A DNA stretch of 64,000 bases from Enterobacteriaceae endosymbiont of Plateumaris consimilis. Its GTDB lineage: Bacteria > Pseudomonadota > Gammaproteobacteria > Enterobacterales > Enterobacteriaceae. Location: the NCBI RefSeq assembly GCF_012563145.1, contig NZ_CP046230.1, positions 325,489-389,488 on the forward strand, given 5' to 3'. Shown piece by piece: positions 20,433 to 32,524 of this stretch. The notes under the pieces were generated by a model. That model saw only the letters and a list, made by a program, of their open reading frames with translations, had not been told where the DNA came from and made no database searches. Every line of letters begins with the position of its first letter. Within the stretch, counting starts at the first letter, position 1. A program made the position numbers and the translations under genes.

Positions 20433-22940
20433 CTATTTTTTTTTAATTTCAATATTTTCATATGCTTCTATATTATCTCCCATACAAATATCATTATAAT
20501 GTTTAATACTAATACCACATTCCATGCCATTACGTACTTCATTTACATTATCTTTAAATCTTTTTAAAGATTCTAATATTCCTTCATGAATAATATTATT
20601 ATTTCTTATTAAACGTATCAAATTGTTACGTCTAATTACTCCTTTTAATACAGTGCATCCTGCAATTACTCCAATTTTTGTAATTTTAAAAATATTTTTT
20701 ACTTTTGCTGATCCTAATAATTTATATTTATATTCAGGGGATAAAACATTATTTATAGATTTTTTTATTTCATCAATTAAATTATAAATTATAGAAAAAT
20801 ATCTTATATCTATATTTTCTGTTTTAATTATATTTCGAGCACTATTATTAGCTTTTACATTAAAACCAATAATCATAATATTATTTGATGTTGCTAATGC
20901 TAAAGCAACATCTGTTTCAGTAATTGAACCTACACCTGAACTAATAATTTTTATATTTATTTTGTTATTAGATAAATTTATTAATATATCTTTAATAACT
21001 TCTACTGTTCCTTGTGAATTTCCTTTTAGTAATATATTTAATTCACAAATTTTATTTTTATCTAATTCTAAAAAAACATTTTTAAATTTTTTTTGTTGAT
21101 TAGCTATTTTTAATTCACGTATTTTATTTTTTCTATATGTAGCAACTTCTTTAGCTTGTTTTTCATTACGAACTACTATTATATTTTCTCCTGCAAAAGG
21201 AATACCAGATAAACCTAAAATTTCTATAGGTGTTGAAGGACCAGCTTGTAATACTTCTATTCCTTTTTCATTACGTAATCCTCTTATACGTCCATATTGA
21301 AATCCACATAATACAATATCACCTTTATTTAAAATTCCTTCTCTTATTAAAATATTAGCTATAGGTCCTCTACCTTTATCTAAATAAGATTCAATTACTA
21401 CACCATTTGCCATACCTTTATTAATAGCTTTTAATTCTAATATGTCTGCTTGTAATAAGATAGAATTTAATAAATCATCAATACCCGTTCCTAAAATGGC
21501 TGAAATATTAACAAATATATTATTACCCCCCCATGATTCAGAGATAATATTATATTTACTTAATTGATTTTTAATGTTTTCTATATTTGATGTAATTTTA
21601 TCTATTTTATTAATAGCAACAATTATTGGAACTTTAGCTGCTTTAGCATGTTGAATAGCTTCTATAGTTTGAGGCATAACACCATCATCAGCTGCTACTA
21701 CTAAAATTATAATATCTGTAATTTGTATCCCTCTAGACCTCATTGAGGTAAAAGCAGAATGTCCAGGAGTATCAATAAATGTAATACTTTTATTATTTTT
21801 TAATTTAACTTGGTAAGCTCCTATATTTTGTGTTATACCTCCAATTTCATTAGAAACTATTTTACTAGAACGAATATAATCTAATAAAGTAGTTTTTCCA
21901 TGATCTACATGACCCATAATAGTTACTATAGGAGCTCTAGAAATTGGTATTTCATTTATATTATTACGATCATTAATTAATGATGTTTCTAAATCATTTT
22001 CATGATGTAATATCACTTTGTGTCCCATTTCTTCTGCTATCAATTGAGCAGTTTCTTGATCTAAAAATTGATTAATATCTAATTTTTTTTCCCCTATATT
22101 TATCATAGTTTTTATAATTTGAGAACTTTTAACAGCCATTTTATTAGCTAATTCCGTTATGCTAATGGTTTCATTAATAATAACATCTCGATTTATATTT
22201 TTAAGAGGCTTATGGAAATTTTGATATAAAATATGTAAATTATTTTTATTTTTAGTAATATTTTTGATATTAGAATAAATATTTCTATTTTCTTTATCTA
22301 TTTTATTATTTTTATAATATTTTTTTCTACGAGTAGTTTTATTATTCTGCATATGATAATTTAAATTTTTATTTTTTTTATTCAAATTTTGTTTATTATA
22401 AGAGTTTTTTATAAAAGAATATTTTTTATTATTTATTTTAAATTTATCTTCTATTTTGTTACTTATTATATTATTTTTTTGATTTTGAATTTTATTTTTA
22501 AGATTAATGTTATTTTTTTTATGTATATCAGTTTTTGATATTTGTTTTTTTTTTTCTATTATAAAATCATTTTGTTTATTAACAGATTTAATTTTTTTAT
22601 TTTTAATAATATTTTTTATATTATTATTAGTATTAAACGTTGTTTTAACATTATTTAAAAAATATTTTTTTTTACGAATTTCAACTTTTACAGCTTTATT
22701 TTGACCTTTATTATTTTGTATATTTAAAATACTATGTATTTTTTTTTGTAAAGTTAATTTTTTAATAAATTTATTTTCTATATTATTTAAATATATAAGT
22801 AATGTTTCTTTTTCTTTTTGACTGATTAAATCATCTTTTAATTTAATAATACCAATATCATAAAATTTTTGAATTAAATGTTTTACTGACATTTGAATTT
22901 CAACAGCTAAAGATTTTACAGTTATATTATTATCTATCAT
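20433..22940 (-). CDS. infB: Translation initiation factor IF-2
   Basis: 835 residues (E. coli alpha form 890). A GTPase that brings fMet-tRNA to the 30S P site and promotes subunit joining. The first N-terminal subdomain is present (residues 1-50). Residues roughly 100-245 form a low-complexity stretch of Lys, Asn and Ile in place of the usual charged linker. The G domain has GHVDHGKT (343-350), DTPGHSAF and NKID. Domains II-IV, including the C-terminal fMet-binding region, follow with normal length. The ATG has GAGG at good spacing. nusA lies 33 bp upstream. Confidence 0.98.
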   Translation of the reverse strand: MIDNNITVKSLAVEIQMSVKHLIQKFYDIGIIKLKDDLISQKEKETLLIYLNNIENKFIKKLTLQKKIHSILNIQNNKGQNKAVKVEIRKKKYFLNNVKTTFNTNNNIKNIIKNKKIKSVNKQNDFIIEKKKQISKTDIHKKNNINLKNKIQNQKNNIISNKIEDKFKINNKKYSFIKNSYNKQNLNKKNKNLNYHMQNNKTTRRKKYYKNNKIDKENRNIYSNIKNITKNKNNLHILYQNFHKPLKNINRDVIINETISITELANKMAVKSSQIIKTMINIGEKKLDINQFLDQETAQLIAEEMGHKVILHHENDLETSLINDRNNINEIPISRAPIVTIMGHVDHGKTTLLDYIRSSKIVSNEIGGITQNIGAYQVKLKNNKSITFIDTPGHSAFTSMRSRGIQITDIIILVVAADDGVMPQTIEAIQHAKAAKVPIIVAINKIDKITSNIENIKNQLSKYNIISESWGGNNIFVNISAILGTGIDDLLNSILLQADILELKAINKGMANGVVIESYLDKGRGPIANILIREGILNKGDIVLCGFQYGRIRGLRNEKGIEVLQAGPSTPIEILGLSGIPFAGENIIVVRNEKQAKEVATYRKNKIRELKIANQQKKFKNVFLELDKNKICELNILLKGNSQGTVEVIKDILINLSNNKINIKIISSGVGSITETDVALALATSNNIMIIGFNVKANNSARNIIKTENIDIRYFSIIYNLIDEIKKSINNVLSPEYKYKLLGSAKVKNIFKITKIGVIAGCTVLKGVIRRNNLIRLIRNNNIIHEGILESLKRFKDNVNEVRNGMECGISIKHYNDICMGDNIEAYENIEIKKK

Positions 22941-22973
22941 GCTGTTTACTCCTCTATTTAAAAAGTAATTTAG

Positions 22974-24470
22974 TTATACATTATTTTTTTTATTAAACCA
23001 ACAAATATTACGAGCAGACATAATTATTTTTCCTGCTTGTTCTTTTTTTAAACTATTTATATCAGATAAATCTTCAATACTTTGCTCAGCTAAATCTTCT
23101 ATGGAGAGTATTCCTTTAATTTTTAATAAAATCGCTAATTTTTTATTCATTCCTTTAATATTTAATAAATTTTTATCTAACTGTTTATCATATATATTTT
23201 TTATTAAAGATAAATTATTTAGATTACATTTAGCTGTTTCTTGTATTTTCTTCAATTTATCTATAGATAAATTAAACTTATTAGTTAATTTATATAATTC
23301 ATTAATAGAAATATATGTTAATTCTTCTATAGTAGAAAAACCTGATGTAACTAATTGTATAGCTAAATTTTTATCAATATTTAAATTTTTTATAAACATA
23401 TTAACAATAGCATTATTTTCTTCTTTATGTTTATTTTGTAATTCATTATTAGTCATAACATTTAATTCCCATCCGCTTAATTGTGAAGCTAAACGAATAT
23501 TTTGACCATTACGACCAATAGCTTTTGCTAAATTTTCTTCTTCTACAGCAATATCAACAACATGATTATCTTCATCTAATACTATCGATGATACATCAGC
23601 TGGAGACATAGCATTAATAACAAATTGTGCTGGATTTTGGTCCCATAAAACAATGTCAATTCTTTCTCCATTTAATTCATTAGATATAGCTTGTACTCTA
23701 GCACCTCTCATACCAACACAAGCTCCTACAGGATCTATACGTTTATCATGAGTCTTTACTGCTATTTTTGCTCTATAACCAGGATCTCTGGCTGCAGCTA
23801 TAATTTCAATTAATCCTTCATTTATTTCAGGAACTTCAATTTTAAATAATTCAGTTAACATTTTGATTTTAGATCTACTAATGAATAATTGAGGACCATG
23901 AAATACTGCTTTTACAGAAAAAAGAAGACCTTTAATTCTATCACCTATTCTAAAATTTTCTCTAGGTAACATATCTTCACGTAAAATAGTAGCTTCTACA
24001 TTATTACCTAAATCTAAAATTAAGTAAGTTTTATTTGTTTTTTTTACAATACCATTTAAAATTTTTCCTTCTTTTTTTTTAAATTGTTCAATAGTTACAG
24101 CTTTTTCTGCTTCTCTAACTTTATGTACAATAACTTGTTTAGCAATTTGTGTAGTTATTCGATTAAAGTCAATAGAAGTTATCTTATCATATATATAATC
24201 TCCTATATTTAATGAATTATCTTCAATACGTGCTGCGTCCAATGTAATTTCTTTAGTAGGATAATGTACTTCTTTTACAATTAACCATTTTCTAAATGTT
24301 TGAAAATTTCCATTTTTTCGATTAATATTTACATATACTTCTATATCTTGTTCATATTTTTTTTTTGTTGCACTTGTTAATGCACTTTCTATTACTTCAA
24401 ATATTTTTTCACGAGGTAAAGATTTTTCATTAGAAACTGCTTCAACTACAGCTAATATTTCTTTATTCAT
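22974..24470 (-). CDS. nusA: Transcription termination/antitermination factor NusA
   Basis: 498 residues from the ATG at 24470, which matches the E. coli start ([16 protein letters not shown]). A TTG five codons upstream is less likely. NusA binds RNA polymerase and nascent RNA to modulate pausing and termination. Domains in order are the N-terminal RNAP-binding domain, S1, KH1 and KH2 ([38 protein letters not shown]). Two acidic repeats at the C-terminus are more divergent but present, ending ARNICWF. GAGG precedes the start by about 9 bases. rimP, which usually precedes nusA, is not found. Confidence 0.98.
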   Translation of the reverse strand: MNKEILAVVEAVSNEKSLPREKIFEVIESALTSATKKKYEQDIEVYVNINRKNGNFQTFRKWLIVKEVHYPTKEITLDAARIEDNSLNIGDYIYDKITSIDFNRITTQIAKQVIVHKVREAEKAVTIEQFKKKEGKILNGIVKKTNKTYLILDLGNNVEATILREDMLPRENFRIGDRIKGLLFSVKAVFHGPQLFISRSKIKMLTELFKIEVPEINEGLIEIIAAARDPGYRAKIAVKTHDKRIDPVGACVGMRGARVQAISNELNGERIDIVLWDQNPAQFVINAMSPADVSSIVLDEDNHVVDIAVEEENLAKAIGRNGQNIRLASQLSGWELNVMTNNELQNKHKEENNAIVNMFIKNLNIDKNLAIQLVTSGFSTIEELTYISINELYKLTNKFNLSIDKLKKIQETAKCNLNNLSLIKNIYDKQLDKNLLNIKGMNKKLAILLKIKGILSIEDLAEQSIEDLSDINSLKKEQAGKIIMSARNICWFNKKNNV

Positions 24471-24822
24471 CCTAGTTATCCTCAAACCTAAAATTTTATA
24501 TAATAGGGAACTAGATAATTTTGATCAAAATATAATTGATATTATTAATAATATTATTAATTAATAAAAAATTATTTTATAATAGATGTTAATTTTCATA
24601 AAATTTAATTTTAGTAATTAAACTTATTTTATTCACAATAATATATATACATATTTTATTACTCCTTTCGATAAATATTTTTATTAAAAATAATCTTTCA
24701 TGAAACAAACAATTATTTTTAAATAATTTTTCATAAAATTCAATAATTAAATTACTAAATTTATATAATTTTATAATTAAATTAATATTTGTAATTAGAT
24801 ATGAGAACTTAATTGATAGAAA
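24471..24822. other. Gene-free gap at the former rimP position
   Basis: E. coli has metY-rimP-nusA. Here 352 bp separate tRNA-fMet from nusA. An 86-codon open frame exists on the complement, but its first residues are simply the translated tRNA 3' half, and the remainder shows no resemblance to RimP. I regard it as noise in AT-rich DNA. The stretch presumably holds the nusA promoter or leader; no consensus promoter stands out. Confidence 0.55.
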
Positions 24823-24899
<77 letters not shown>

Positions 24900-24950
24900 T
24901 CTACTTAACGATATATGATAGATATGTTAAAAACTTAAAAAACTTAATAA

Positions 24951-25056
24951 TAGTAAAACTCTGGTACCGAAGACGGGATTTGAACCCGTAAACCCTTAAA
25001 AGGGCACTACCACCTCAAGGTAGCGTGTTTACCATTTCACCACCTCGGTTTTACTA
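24951..25056 (-). repeat. Complementary flanks around tRNA-Leu(GAG)
   Basis: TAGTAAAA at 24951-24958 is the reverse complement of 25049-25056. In the precursor RNA the leader can pair with the trailer just beyond the encoded CCA, with the short CCA-containing segment looped out. It is a weaker version of the element seen around tRNA-Thr(TGT). It may be a processing stem or chance in AT-rich DNA. Confidence 0.35.
24962..25049 (-). tRNA. leuU: tRNA-Leu (anticodon GAG)
   Basis: Complement begins ACCGAGGTGGTGAAATGG and ends CTTCGGTACCA, 88 nt including encoded CCA. The anticodon loop TTGAGGT gives GAG, and there is a long variable arm. It is close to E. coli leuU, with a first pair A-T instead of G-T. 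It starts 20 bp after the secG stop, so it is probably cotranscribed with secG, as in E. coli secG-leuU. Confidence 0.97.
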
Positions 25057-25069
25057 AATACAATATTTT

Positions 25070-25345
25070 TTACAAATTAATATAATCATTTGTTATAATA
25101 TTTTTTTTATGATTATTTAAATTACCTAATATTAAACTAATCATAAAAAAAACTATAACTAAAATAAAAATAGATTTAGTTACAATTTTACTAGAAGTAT
25201 TAGTATTAAAAAAAGATTTTGAATTATTCATATAATAATCACTAATATTAACAATATTATTATTTTGTACCATAATTAAACTAATTAATATAATTGATAC
25301 TAAAACAAATAAAATTAAAAATAATTTATACACAATACTTACCAA
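25070..25345 (-). CDS. secG: Protein translocase subunit SecG
   Basis: 91 residues (E. coli 110; the Pro/Ala-rich tail is missing). SecG associates with SecYE and assists SecA-driven export. Two transmembrane helices are visible, about residues 3-27 (ending ISLIMVQ, matching the family VGLIMLQ) and 53-75 (ending ISLILGN, matching ISLVLGN). The Gly-rich loop between them has become Asn/Ser-rich. Synteny supports the call, with ftsH upstream and tRNA-Leu(GAG) downstream; folP and glmM between ftsH and secG have gone. Confidence 0.92.
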   Translation of the reverse strand: MVSIVYKLFLILFVLVSIILISLIMVQNNNIVNISDYYMNNSKSFFNTNTSSKIVTKSIFILVIVFFMISLILGNLNNHKKNIITNDYINL

Positions 25346-25435
25346 AATAAATTATAACATGTAATTACATAATAATATATTATATATATTTAATTTACAA
25401 TACATTTTAAATATTTTTTATTATATATTAATATA

Positions 25436-27265
25436 TTATTTTTTTATCCAATCAGGTGTTCTAACTTTTTTTCTAGACATTAAATCATCTATTTGTAATA
25501 TTCCTATAGTTTCATATTTAATTAAAGCATTTTTCATTGCATGTAATATATCAATATTGTCTTTTAAAATTTTAAAAGCTCTATCATAATTTTCTTGAAT
25601 TAAATATTTAACTTCTTCATCAATTATACGTGCAGTTTGATCTGACATATGTTTTGTTTTTGTTACATTTCTACCTAAAAAAATTTCTCCTTCTTCTTCT
25701 GCATATAATAAAGGTCCTAATTTTTTAGAAAAACCCCACTGAGTTACCATGTTTCTTGCTAAGTTAGTAGCAATTTTTATATCATTAGATGCACCAGTAG
25801 ATACATATTTTTCTCCATAAATTATTTCTTCTGCAATGCGACCACCATATAATGTAGAAATTTCACTTTCTAATTTTTGACGATTTAAACTAATAATGTC
25901 AATTTCTGGTAAAAAAAATGTAACTCCTAATGCTTGTCCTCTTGGAATTATAGTTACTTTATGTACTGGATCATGTCCTGGTACTAATCTTCCAATTATA
26001 GCATGTCCAGCTTCATGATAAGCAGTAGACTCTTTTTGAGATTCTGTCATAACCATAGAACGTCTTTCAGATCCCATCATAATTTTATCTTTAGCTTTTT
26101 CAAATTCATTCATAGATACAAACTCGTAATTTTTACGAGCAGCTAATAATGCACCTTCATTTACTAAATTAGCTAAATCAGCTCCAGAAAAACCAGGAGT
26201 ACCACGTGCTAAAATTGAAACATTAACATCTTTTCCTAATGGTACATTTTTCATATGTATTTTTAATATTTGTTCTCTACCCCTAATATCTGGTAAACCT
26301 ACTATTACTTGTCTATCAAAACGTCCAGGTCTTAAAAGTGCTGGATCTAATACATCAGGACGATTTGTTGCAGCAATAACAATAACACTTTCATTATTAT
26401 TAAAACCATCCATTTCTACTAACATTTGATTAAGAGTTTGTTCTCTTTCATCATGACCACCACCTAAACCGGCACCTCTTTGACGTCCTACTGCATCTAT
26501 TTCATCAATAAATATAATACATGGAGATGATTTTTTTGCTCTATTAAACATGTCACGAACTCTAGAAGCTCCTACACCAACAAACATTTCAACAAAATCA
26601 GATCCAGAAATAGTAAAAAAAGGCACTTTAGATTCACCAGCTATAGCTTTTGCTAATAAAGTTTTTCCTGTACCTGGTGGACCTATCATTAAAACTCCTT
26701 TAGGAATTTTCCCACCTAATTTTTGAAATTTTAAAGGTTCTTTTAAATAATCTACAAGTTCTTTAACTTCTTCTTTTGCTTCATCACATCCTGCTACATC
26801 ATTAAATGTAATTTTAATCTGATTTTTTGTAAACATACGAGCTTTACTTTTTCCAAAAGATAATGCACCTTTACCTCCTCCTTGAATTTGACGTATAAAA
26901 AACAACCAAACACAAATAAGTAAAAAAATAGGAAACCATGATATAAATATAGATAATAATACATTAGGACTAGCAGCAGGTTCACCAAATACTTTAATAT
27001 TGTTATTAACTAATAACTGAAGTAAATTAGGATCACTTATAGGAATATATGTTGTATATTTAGTATCATCTTTTTTATAAACATAAATTTGACGTTCATT
27101 TATATAAACTGCATTAATTTGTTGATGAATAATATCAGATAAAAAAGTTGCATATTCAATTTTTGATGTTTTGTCATCAATATTTAGATTAAAACCCTGG
27201 AAAAAAGATAATAAAGTAATTGCAATTGCTAACCAGAGCATTAGATTTTTTGCTATACTGTTCAA
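25436..27265 (-). CDS. ftsH: ATP-dependent zinc metalloprotease FtsH
   Basis: 609 residues (E. coli 644; the C-terminal tail is shorter). A membrane-anchored AAA+ protease that degrades misassembled membrane proteins and regulators. Two membrane segments lie at about residues 7-24 and 100-123, around a small periplasmic domain. The AAA domain has Walker A GPPGTGKT (195-202), Walker B FIDEIDA, and the second region of homology [17 protein letters not shown]. The zinc site is H417-EAG-H421. The gene follows rlmE by 41 bp as in E. coli rrmJ-ftsH. Confidence 0.98.
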   Translation of the reverse strand: MNSIAKNLMLWLAIAITLLSFFQGFNLNIDDKTSKIEYATFLSDIIHQQINAVYINERQIYVYKKDDTKYTTYIPISDPNLLQLLVNNNIKVFGEPAASPNVLLSIFISWFPIFLLICVWLFFIRQIQGGGKGALSFGKSKARMFTKNQIKITFNDVAGCDEAKEEVKELVDYLKEPLKFQKLGGKIPKGVLMIGPPGTGKTLLAKAIAGESKVPFFTISGSDFVEMFVGVGASRVRDMFNRAKKSSPCIIFIDEIDAVGRQRGAGLGGGHDEREQTLNQMLVEMDGFNNNESVIVIAATNRPDVLDPALLRPGRFDRQVIVGLPDIRGREQILKIHMKNVPLGKDVNVSILARGTPGFSGADLANLVNEGALLAARKNYEFVSMNEFEKAKDKIMMGSERRSMVMTESQKESTAYHEAGHAIIGRLVPGHDPVHKVTIIPRGQALGVTFFLPEIDIISLNRQKLESEISTLYGGRIAEEIIYGEKYVSTGASNDIKIATNLARNMVTQWGFSKKLGPLLYAEEEGEIFLGRNVTKTKHMSDQTARIIDEEVKYLIQENYDRAFKILKDNIDILHAMKNALIKYETIGILQIDDLMSRKKVRTPDWIKK

Positions 27266-27306
27266 AAAAGTAACTCCATAATTATTAGTATAAATACAAT
27301 AAAATA

Positions 27307-27939
27307 TTATTTATTTTGATATCCTTTTGCTACAACATATATTTCACATGAATGAGATCTTGAAGCATCAGGTTTTCTGATTTTCATTGTTTTAAATAAT
27401 GAATCAATTTTTTTTAAATATTGATTCACTCCTATACCTTGAAAAATTTTTATTAAAAAGTTTCCATTAAAATCTAATACAGAATAACATAAATTTAAAG
27501 CTAATTCACTTAAATACATAGATTTAGGTATATCTATTTCTTTAATACCAGAAATATTAGGAGATATATCAGACATTATAACTTGTGCTTTCAAATTATT
27601 TAATTTAATTTTAATTAAATTAATGATATTATCATCACATAAGTTTCCTTGGATAAAACTTACATTATTTATTTTTTTCATTGGCAATAAATCACAAGCT
27701 ATTATTTTACCTTTTAATCCAATTTTTAATGATACAAATTTAGACCATCCTCCAGGAGAACAACCTAAATCTATTATTGTTATATTTGGTTTAAAAATTT
27801 TATCTAACTTTTGTATTTCTTGTAATTTAAACCATGATCGAGATCTAAATTCACTATTTTGTTTTACTTTTTTGACATAAATATCTTTAAGATATTTTTT
27901 CATCCAAACATTTTTTTTTTTATTTTTTCTACAAAACAT
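27307..27939 (-). CDS. rlmE: 23S rRNA 2'-O-methyltransferase RlmE (RrmJ/FtsJ)
   Basis: 210 residues (E. coli 209). Methylates the ribose of U2552 in the A-loop of 23S rRNA, important for 50S assembly. The SAM-binding motif is [14 protein letters not shown] near residues 55-68. The catalytic tetrad is K38, D124, K164 and E199, at exactly the E. coli numbers. First gene of rlmE-ftsH-secG. Upstream are 294 bp of AT-rich DNA before rpoC, which reads in the same direction and ends there. Confidence 0.97.
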   Translation of the reverse strand: MFCRKNKKKNVWMKKYLKDIYVKKVKQNSEFRSRSWFKLQEIQKLDKIFKPNITIIDLGCSPGGWSKFVSLKIGLKGKIIACDLLPMKKINNVSFIQGNLCDDNIINLIKIKLNNLKAQVIMSDISPNISGIKEIDIPKSMYLSELALNLCYSVLDFNGNFLIKIFQGIGVNQYLKKIDSLFKTMKIRKPDASRSHSCEIYVVAKGYQNK

Positions 27940-28233
27940 GAATTGTATGAATTAAAATAATTAATAATAATTATTTTTAATATATATTATATGTTCAATC
28001 AGTATAACAAATTTTTTTTAAAATTACAATTTACAAAAATGATAATATGTATTATACGTTTTAATAAATATTTCTAATATTAATATAAAATATTAGTTTT
28101 AATTATTTTATAAAAAAATTTAAATAATTACAAACAAATGTTTAAAATAATTTAACTTATTTTATGATAAATACTAACTATTTTAAAGTCAGTTATTTAT
28201 TAATAATATTTTTAATTATTTCTTAATAAAAAA

Positions 28234-31200
28234 TTATTTATATTTATTATTTTTGTTTAAACTAGCGTTTAACAGTTCAGTTAAATTTGCAGATGCTGAT
28301 GCTGCTGCAGTAATATTATGATTTTTAATTTTATTAATACGATTTTTATGGTAAGAATATCCAGTACCTGCAGGTATTAATCTTCCAACGATAACATTTT
28401 CTTTTAAACCTCTTAATTCATCAAATTTTCCTGCAACAGAAGCTTCTGTTAAAACTCTTGTAGTTTCCTGAAAAGAAGCAGCAGAAATAAAAGATGTAGT
28501 TGCTAAAGAAGCTTTAGTGATACCTAATAAATCATGAATATAAGATATTGTTTTTTTACCTTGTATTTTTAATTTTTTATTAATTTTTTTAATTTGAGAT
28601 ACATCAACTTGTTCTCCTACTAAAAAATTTGAATCTCCTTTACTTTTAATTGTTGCTTTACGTAACATTTGTCGTATTATAACTTCAATATGTTTATCAT
28701 TAATTTTAACTCCTTGTAAACGATATACTTCTTGAACTTCATTAATTATATAATTTGTCACTTTATTGACACCTTTTAAACGTAATATATCATGTGGAGA
28801 TTCAGGACCATCTGAAATAATATCTCCTTTATTGACTAATTCTCCTTCAAATACATTAATTTGTCTCCATTTTGGTATCATTTCTTCATATATATTTTCA
28901 TTATTATTAATAGGATTAATTATTACACGTCTTTTACCTTTAGTTTCTTTTCCAAATGAAATTATACCACTAATTTCTGCTAAAATAGCTGATTCTTTTG
29001 GACGACGAGCTTCAAATAAATCTGCTACTCTAGGTAATCCTCCTGTTATATCTTTAGTACCTCCTGACTCTTGTGGTATTCTTGCAATTATTTCTCCAGC
29101 ATGAATATTCATTCCATTTTCTAAATGAACTATTGCTTTACTAGGTAAAAAATAATGAGCTGGTATATCAGTTCCAGGGATAAAAATATCTTCATTTTTA
29201 AGATTTACAATTTTTAACATAGGTCGTAAATCTTTTCCTATTAATGTTCTTTCTGATGTATCTAATACTACTATAGAAGATAAACCTGTTAATTCATCAG
29301 TTTGACGAATAATAGTTTGACCATCTAACATATCAACAAATTTTATTTTTCCATTAACTTCACTAACTATAGGCATAGTATGTGGATCCCAATAAGCAAT
29401 TATTTCTCCTGAATTAATTTTTTCTCCATTTTTTTTAGTTATAATTGCTCCATAAGGTATTTTATATTTTTCTTTTATACGTCCAAACTCATCTAATATT
29501 TTTAATTTAACATTTCTTGAAGTAATAACTAATTTCCCATCTGAATTAATAACAGACTTCATATTTGTTAATTTTATAATACCCTTATCTTTTATTTGGA
29601 TACTAGATTCAGATGCAACTCTAGAAGCAGCACCACCTATATGAAATGTTCTCATTGTTAACTGTGTTCCAGGCTCTCCTATTGATTGAGCTGCAATTAC
29701 CCCAATTGCTTCTCCTTTATTGATAATATGTCCTCTTGCTAAGTCACGACCATAACAATTAGCACATACACCAAAATTAGTTTCACAACTAACAACAGAT
29801 CTAACTTTAATATTATCAATAGAATATTTATCTAAAATATCACAATATTTTTCACTTAATAATGTATTTTTAGCAATTAAAATATCATTTCTTCCTGGTT
29901 TTAAAATATCTTTTGATGTTACTCTACCTAATACTCTTTCTCTGAGAGATTCTTTTACATCTCCTCCTTCAATTATAGAAGACATTTCAATACCATTTGT
30001 AGTTAAGCAATCATTTTCTGTTATGACTAAATCTTGAGCAACATCAACTAATCTACGAGTTAAATAACCTGAATTAGCTGTTTTTAGTGCAGTATCTGCT
30101 AGTCCTTTTCGTGCTCCATGAGTAGATATAAAATATTGTAATACATTTAATCCTTCTCTAAAATTAGCTGTTATTGGAGTTTCAATAATTGATCCATCAG
30201 GTTTAGCCATTAATCCTCTCATACCAGCTAATTGCCTTATTTGAGCGGCTGAACCACGTGCTCCAGAATCTGCCATCATAAAAATATTATTAAAAGATAT
30301 TTGTTTTTCTATAATTCCTTTTTTATTTATTACATTTTCTGTAGATAAATTTTTCATCATTGCTTGTGCTACTTTTTCATTTGCTACTGACCAAATATCA
30401 ATAATTTTATTATATCTTTCTCCAGCAGTTACTAATCCTGATTGGAATTGTTCTTGTATTTCAGAAACTTCAGATTCTGCTGCTAATATTATAGTAGATT
30501 TTTTTTTAGGAATAATAATATCATCAATTCCTACAGAGGATCCTGATCTAGCTGCATAATAAAATCCAGTATACATAATTTTATCTGCAAAAATAACTGT
30601 AGATTTTAATCCTAAAATTCTATAACATATATTTAACATTTTAGAAATTGATTTTTTACCTAAAGTTTGATTTATTATCTTATATGGTAAACCTTTTGGT
30701 ACATACATCCAAAATATTGCTCTACCTATTGTGGTATTAATAATATTTTTATTTTTTATCCATTCATTATTTTTATTTTTATAATATTCAGTAATTTTTA
30801 CTTTAACACGTGCATGTAAATCGCCTTGTCCTGTAAGATAAACTTTTTCTGCTTCTTGAGAACTAGCTAATATCATATCTTCTCCTTTTACATTAATTTT
30901 TTCCCTAGTCATATAATATAAGCCTAAAACAACATCTTGTGATGGAACAATAATAGGTTCACCATTAGCTGGTGATAAAATATTATTAGTAGACATCATA
31001 AGAGCTCTAGCTTCTAATTGAGCTTCTAAAGTTAAAGGAATATGTACTGCCATTTGATCTCCATCAAAATCAGCATTATAAGCAGCACATACAAGAGGAT
31101 GTAATTGTATTGCTTTTCCTTCAATTAATATTGGTTCAAAAGCTTGTATTCCTAATCTATGTAAAGTTGGTGCACGATTTAATAATATTGGATGTTCTCT

Positions 31201-32448
31201 TATAACTTCTTCTAAAATATCCCAAACTACAGATTCTTCTTTTTCAACCATTTTTTTTGCTGTTTTAATTGTTGTTGCTAATCCTTGCATTTCTAATCTT
31301 CCATATATAAATGGTTTAAATAATTCTAAAGCCATTTTTTTCGGTAAACCACATTGATTTAAATGTAAATAAGGACCTACTGTAATAACAGATCTTCCCG
31401 AATAATCTACTCTTTTACCTAATAAATTTTGTCTAAATCTTCCTTGTTTTCCTTTTATCATATCTGCTAATGATTTCAAAGGTCTTTTATTAGATCCTAT
31501 TATTGCTCTTCCTCTTCTTCCATTATCTAAAAGAGCATCAACTGCTTCTTGCAACATACGTTTTTCATTTCTTACTATAATATCTGGAGCTGATAATTCT
31601 AATAAACGTTTCAATCTGTTGTTACGGTTAATGACACGACGATACAAATCATTTAAATCAGAAGTTGCAAATCTTCCTCCATCTAATGGAACTAAAGGTC
31701 TTAAATCAGGAGGTAATACCGGTAATACATTCATTATCATCCATTCTGGTTTATTTCCTGAATGAATAAATAATTCAAGTAATTTTACACGTTTAGTAAT
31801 TTTTTTTCTTTTAGTTTCAGAATTAGTATTCTGTAATTCTTCTCGTAAAAATTTATATTCTTCTTCTAAATTAATATTTTTCAATAAATCTTGAATAGCT
31901 TCTGCGCCCATTTTTGCATTAAATTCATCACCAAACTCTTCTAATGCATCTAAATATTGTTCTTCTGTTAAAATTTGTTTTTTATTTAATTTTGTCATTC
32001 CTTCTTCTATAATAACATAAGATTCGAAATATAATACTCTTTCAATATCCTTTAAAGGCATATTTAATAATAATCCTATTCTAGAAGGTAATGACTTTAA
32101 AAACCATATGTGTGCAGTAGGTGACGCAAGTTCAATATGACCCATTCTTTCACGTCTAACTTTGGTTTGTGTAACTTCCACACCACATTTTTCACATATT
32201 ACACCACGATGTTTTAATCTTTTATATTTACCACATAAACATTCATAATCTTTTATAGGACCAAAAATACGAGCACAAAATAAACCATCTCTTTCAGGTT
32301 TAAAAGTACGATAATTAATTGTTTCTGGCTTTTTAACTTCTCCAAAAGACCAAGATCTAATTATATCAGAAGAAGCTAAAGAAATTTTTATTGAATCAAA
32401 TTCTTTTATTCTATTTGGTGATTTTAAAAGCTTAAATAACTTTTTCAC
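28234..32448 (-). CDS. rpoC: RNA polymerase beta' subunit
   Basis: 1404 residues (E. coli 1407). Catalytic subunit of RNA polymerase. Zinc-finger 1 is [15 protein letters not shown]...CEKCGVEV near residues 68-92. The active-site magnesium aspartates are in [12 protein letters not shown] near 458-469. The trigger-loop region follows [17 protein letters not shown], and the second zinc site is [21 protein letters not shown]. The last repeats and the C-terminus ([14 protein letters not shown]) are retained. No gaps beyond a few residues are seen. It follows rpoB by 76 bp. Confidence 0.99.
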   Translation of the reverse strand: MKKLFKLLKSPNRIKEFDSIKISLASSDIIRSWSFGEVKKPETINYRTFKPERDGLFCARIFGPIKDYECLCGKYKRLKHRGVICEKCGVEVTQTKVRRERMGHIELASPTAHIWFLKSLPSRIGLLLNMPLKDIERVLYFESYVIIEEGMTKLNKKQILTEEQYLDALEEFGDEFNAKMGAEAIQDLLKNINLEEEYKFLREELQNTNSETKRKKITKRVKLLELFIHSGNKPEWMIMNVLPVLPPDLRPLVPLDGGRFATSDLNDLYRRVINRNNRLKRLLELSAPDIIVRNEKRMLQEAVDALLDNGRRGRAIIGSNKRPLKSLADMIKGKQGRFRQNLLGKRVDYSGRSVITVGPYLHLNQCGLPKKMALELFKPFIYGRLEMQGLATTIKTAKKMVEKEESVVWDILEEVIREHPILLNRAPTLHRLGIQAFEPILIEGKAIQLHPLVCAAYNADFDGDQMAVHIPLTLEAQLEARALMMSTNNILSPANGEPIIVPSQDVVLGLYYMTREKINVKGEDMILASSQEAEKVYLTGQGDLHARVKVKITEYYKNKNNEWIKNKNIINTTIGRAIFWMYVPKGLPYKIINQTLGKKSISKMLNICYRILGLKSTVIFADKIMYTGFYYAARSGSSVGIDDIIIPKKKSTIILAAESEVSEIQEQFQSGLVTAGERYNKIIDIWSVANEKVAQAMMKNLSTENVINKKGIIEKQISFNNIFMMADSGARGSAAQIRQLAGMRGLMAKPDGSIIETPITANFREGLNVLQYFISTHGARKGLADTALKTANSGYLTRRLVDVAQDLVITENDCLTTNGIEMSSIIEGGDVKESLRERVLGRVTSKDILKPGRNDILIAKNTLLSEKYCDILDKYSIDNIKVRSVVSCETNFGVCANCYGRDLARGHIINKGEAIGVIAAQSIGEPGTQLTMRTFHIGGAASRVASESSIQIKDKGIIKLTNMKSVINSDGKLVITSRNVKLKILDEFGRIKEKYKIPYGAIITKKNGEKINSGEIIAYWDPHTMPIVSEVNGKIKFVDMLDGQTIIRQTDELTGLSSIVVLDTSERTLIGKDLRPMLKIVNLKNEDIFIPGTDIPAHYFLPSKAIVHLENGMNIHAGEIIARIPQESGGTKDITGGLPRVADLFEARRPKESAILAEISGIISFGKETKGKRRVIINPINNNENIYEEMIPKWRQINVFEGELVNKGDIISDGPESPHDILRLKGVNKVTNYIINEVQEVYRLQGVKINDKHIEVIIRQMLRKATIKSKGDSNFLVGEQVDVSQIKKINKKLKIQGKKTISYIHDLLGITKASLATTSFISAASFQETTRVLTEASVAGKFDELRGLKENVIVGRLIPAGTGYSYHKNRINKIKNHNITAAASASANLTELLNASLNKNNKYK

Positions 32449-32524
32449 AAAAAAATTACCTCACACATATTAGAAATTAATAAATAATTTAATTTTTAAA
32501 TAATTAAACATAAATTTTAAAAAT

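Noticed and set aside
28766-29104. Plus-strand open frame opposite rpoC
   Set aside because: Complement of the conserved rpoC region; no start signal or similarity.
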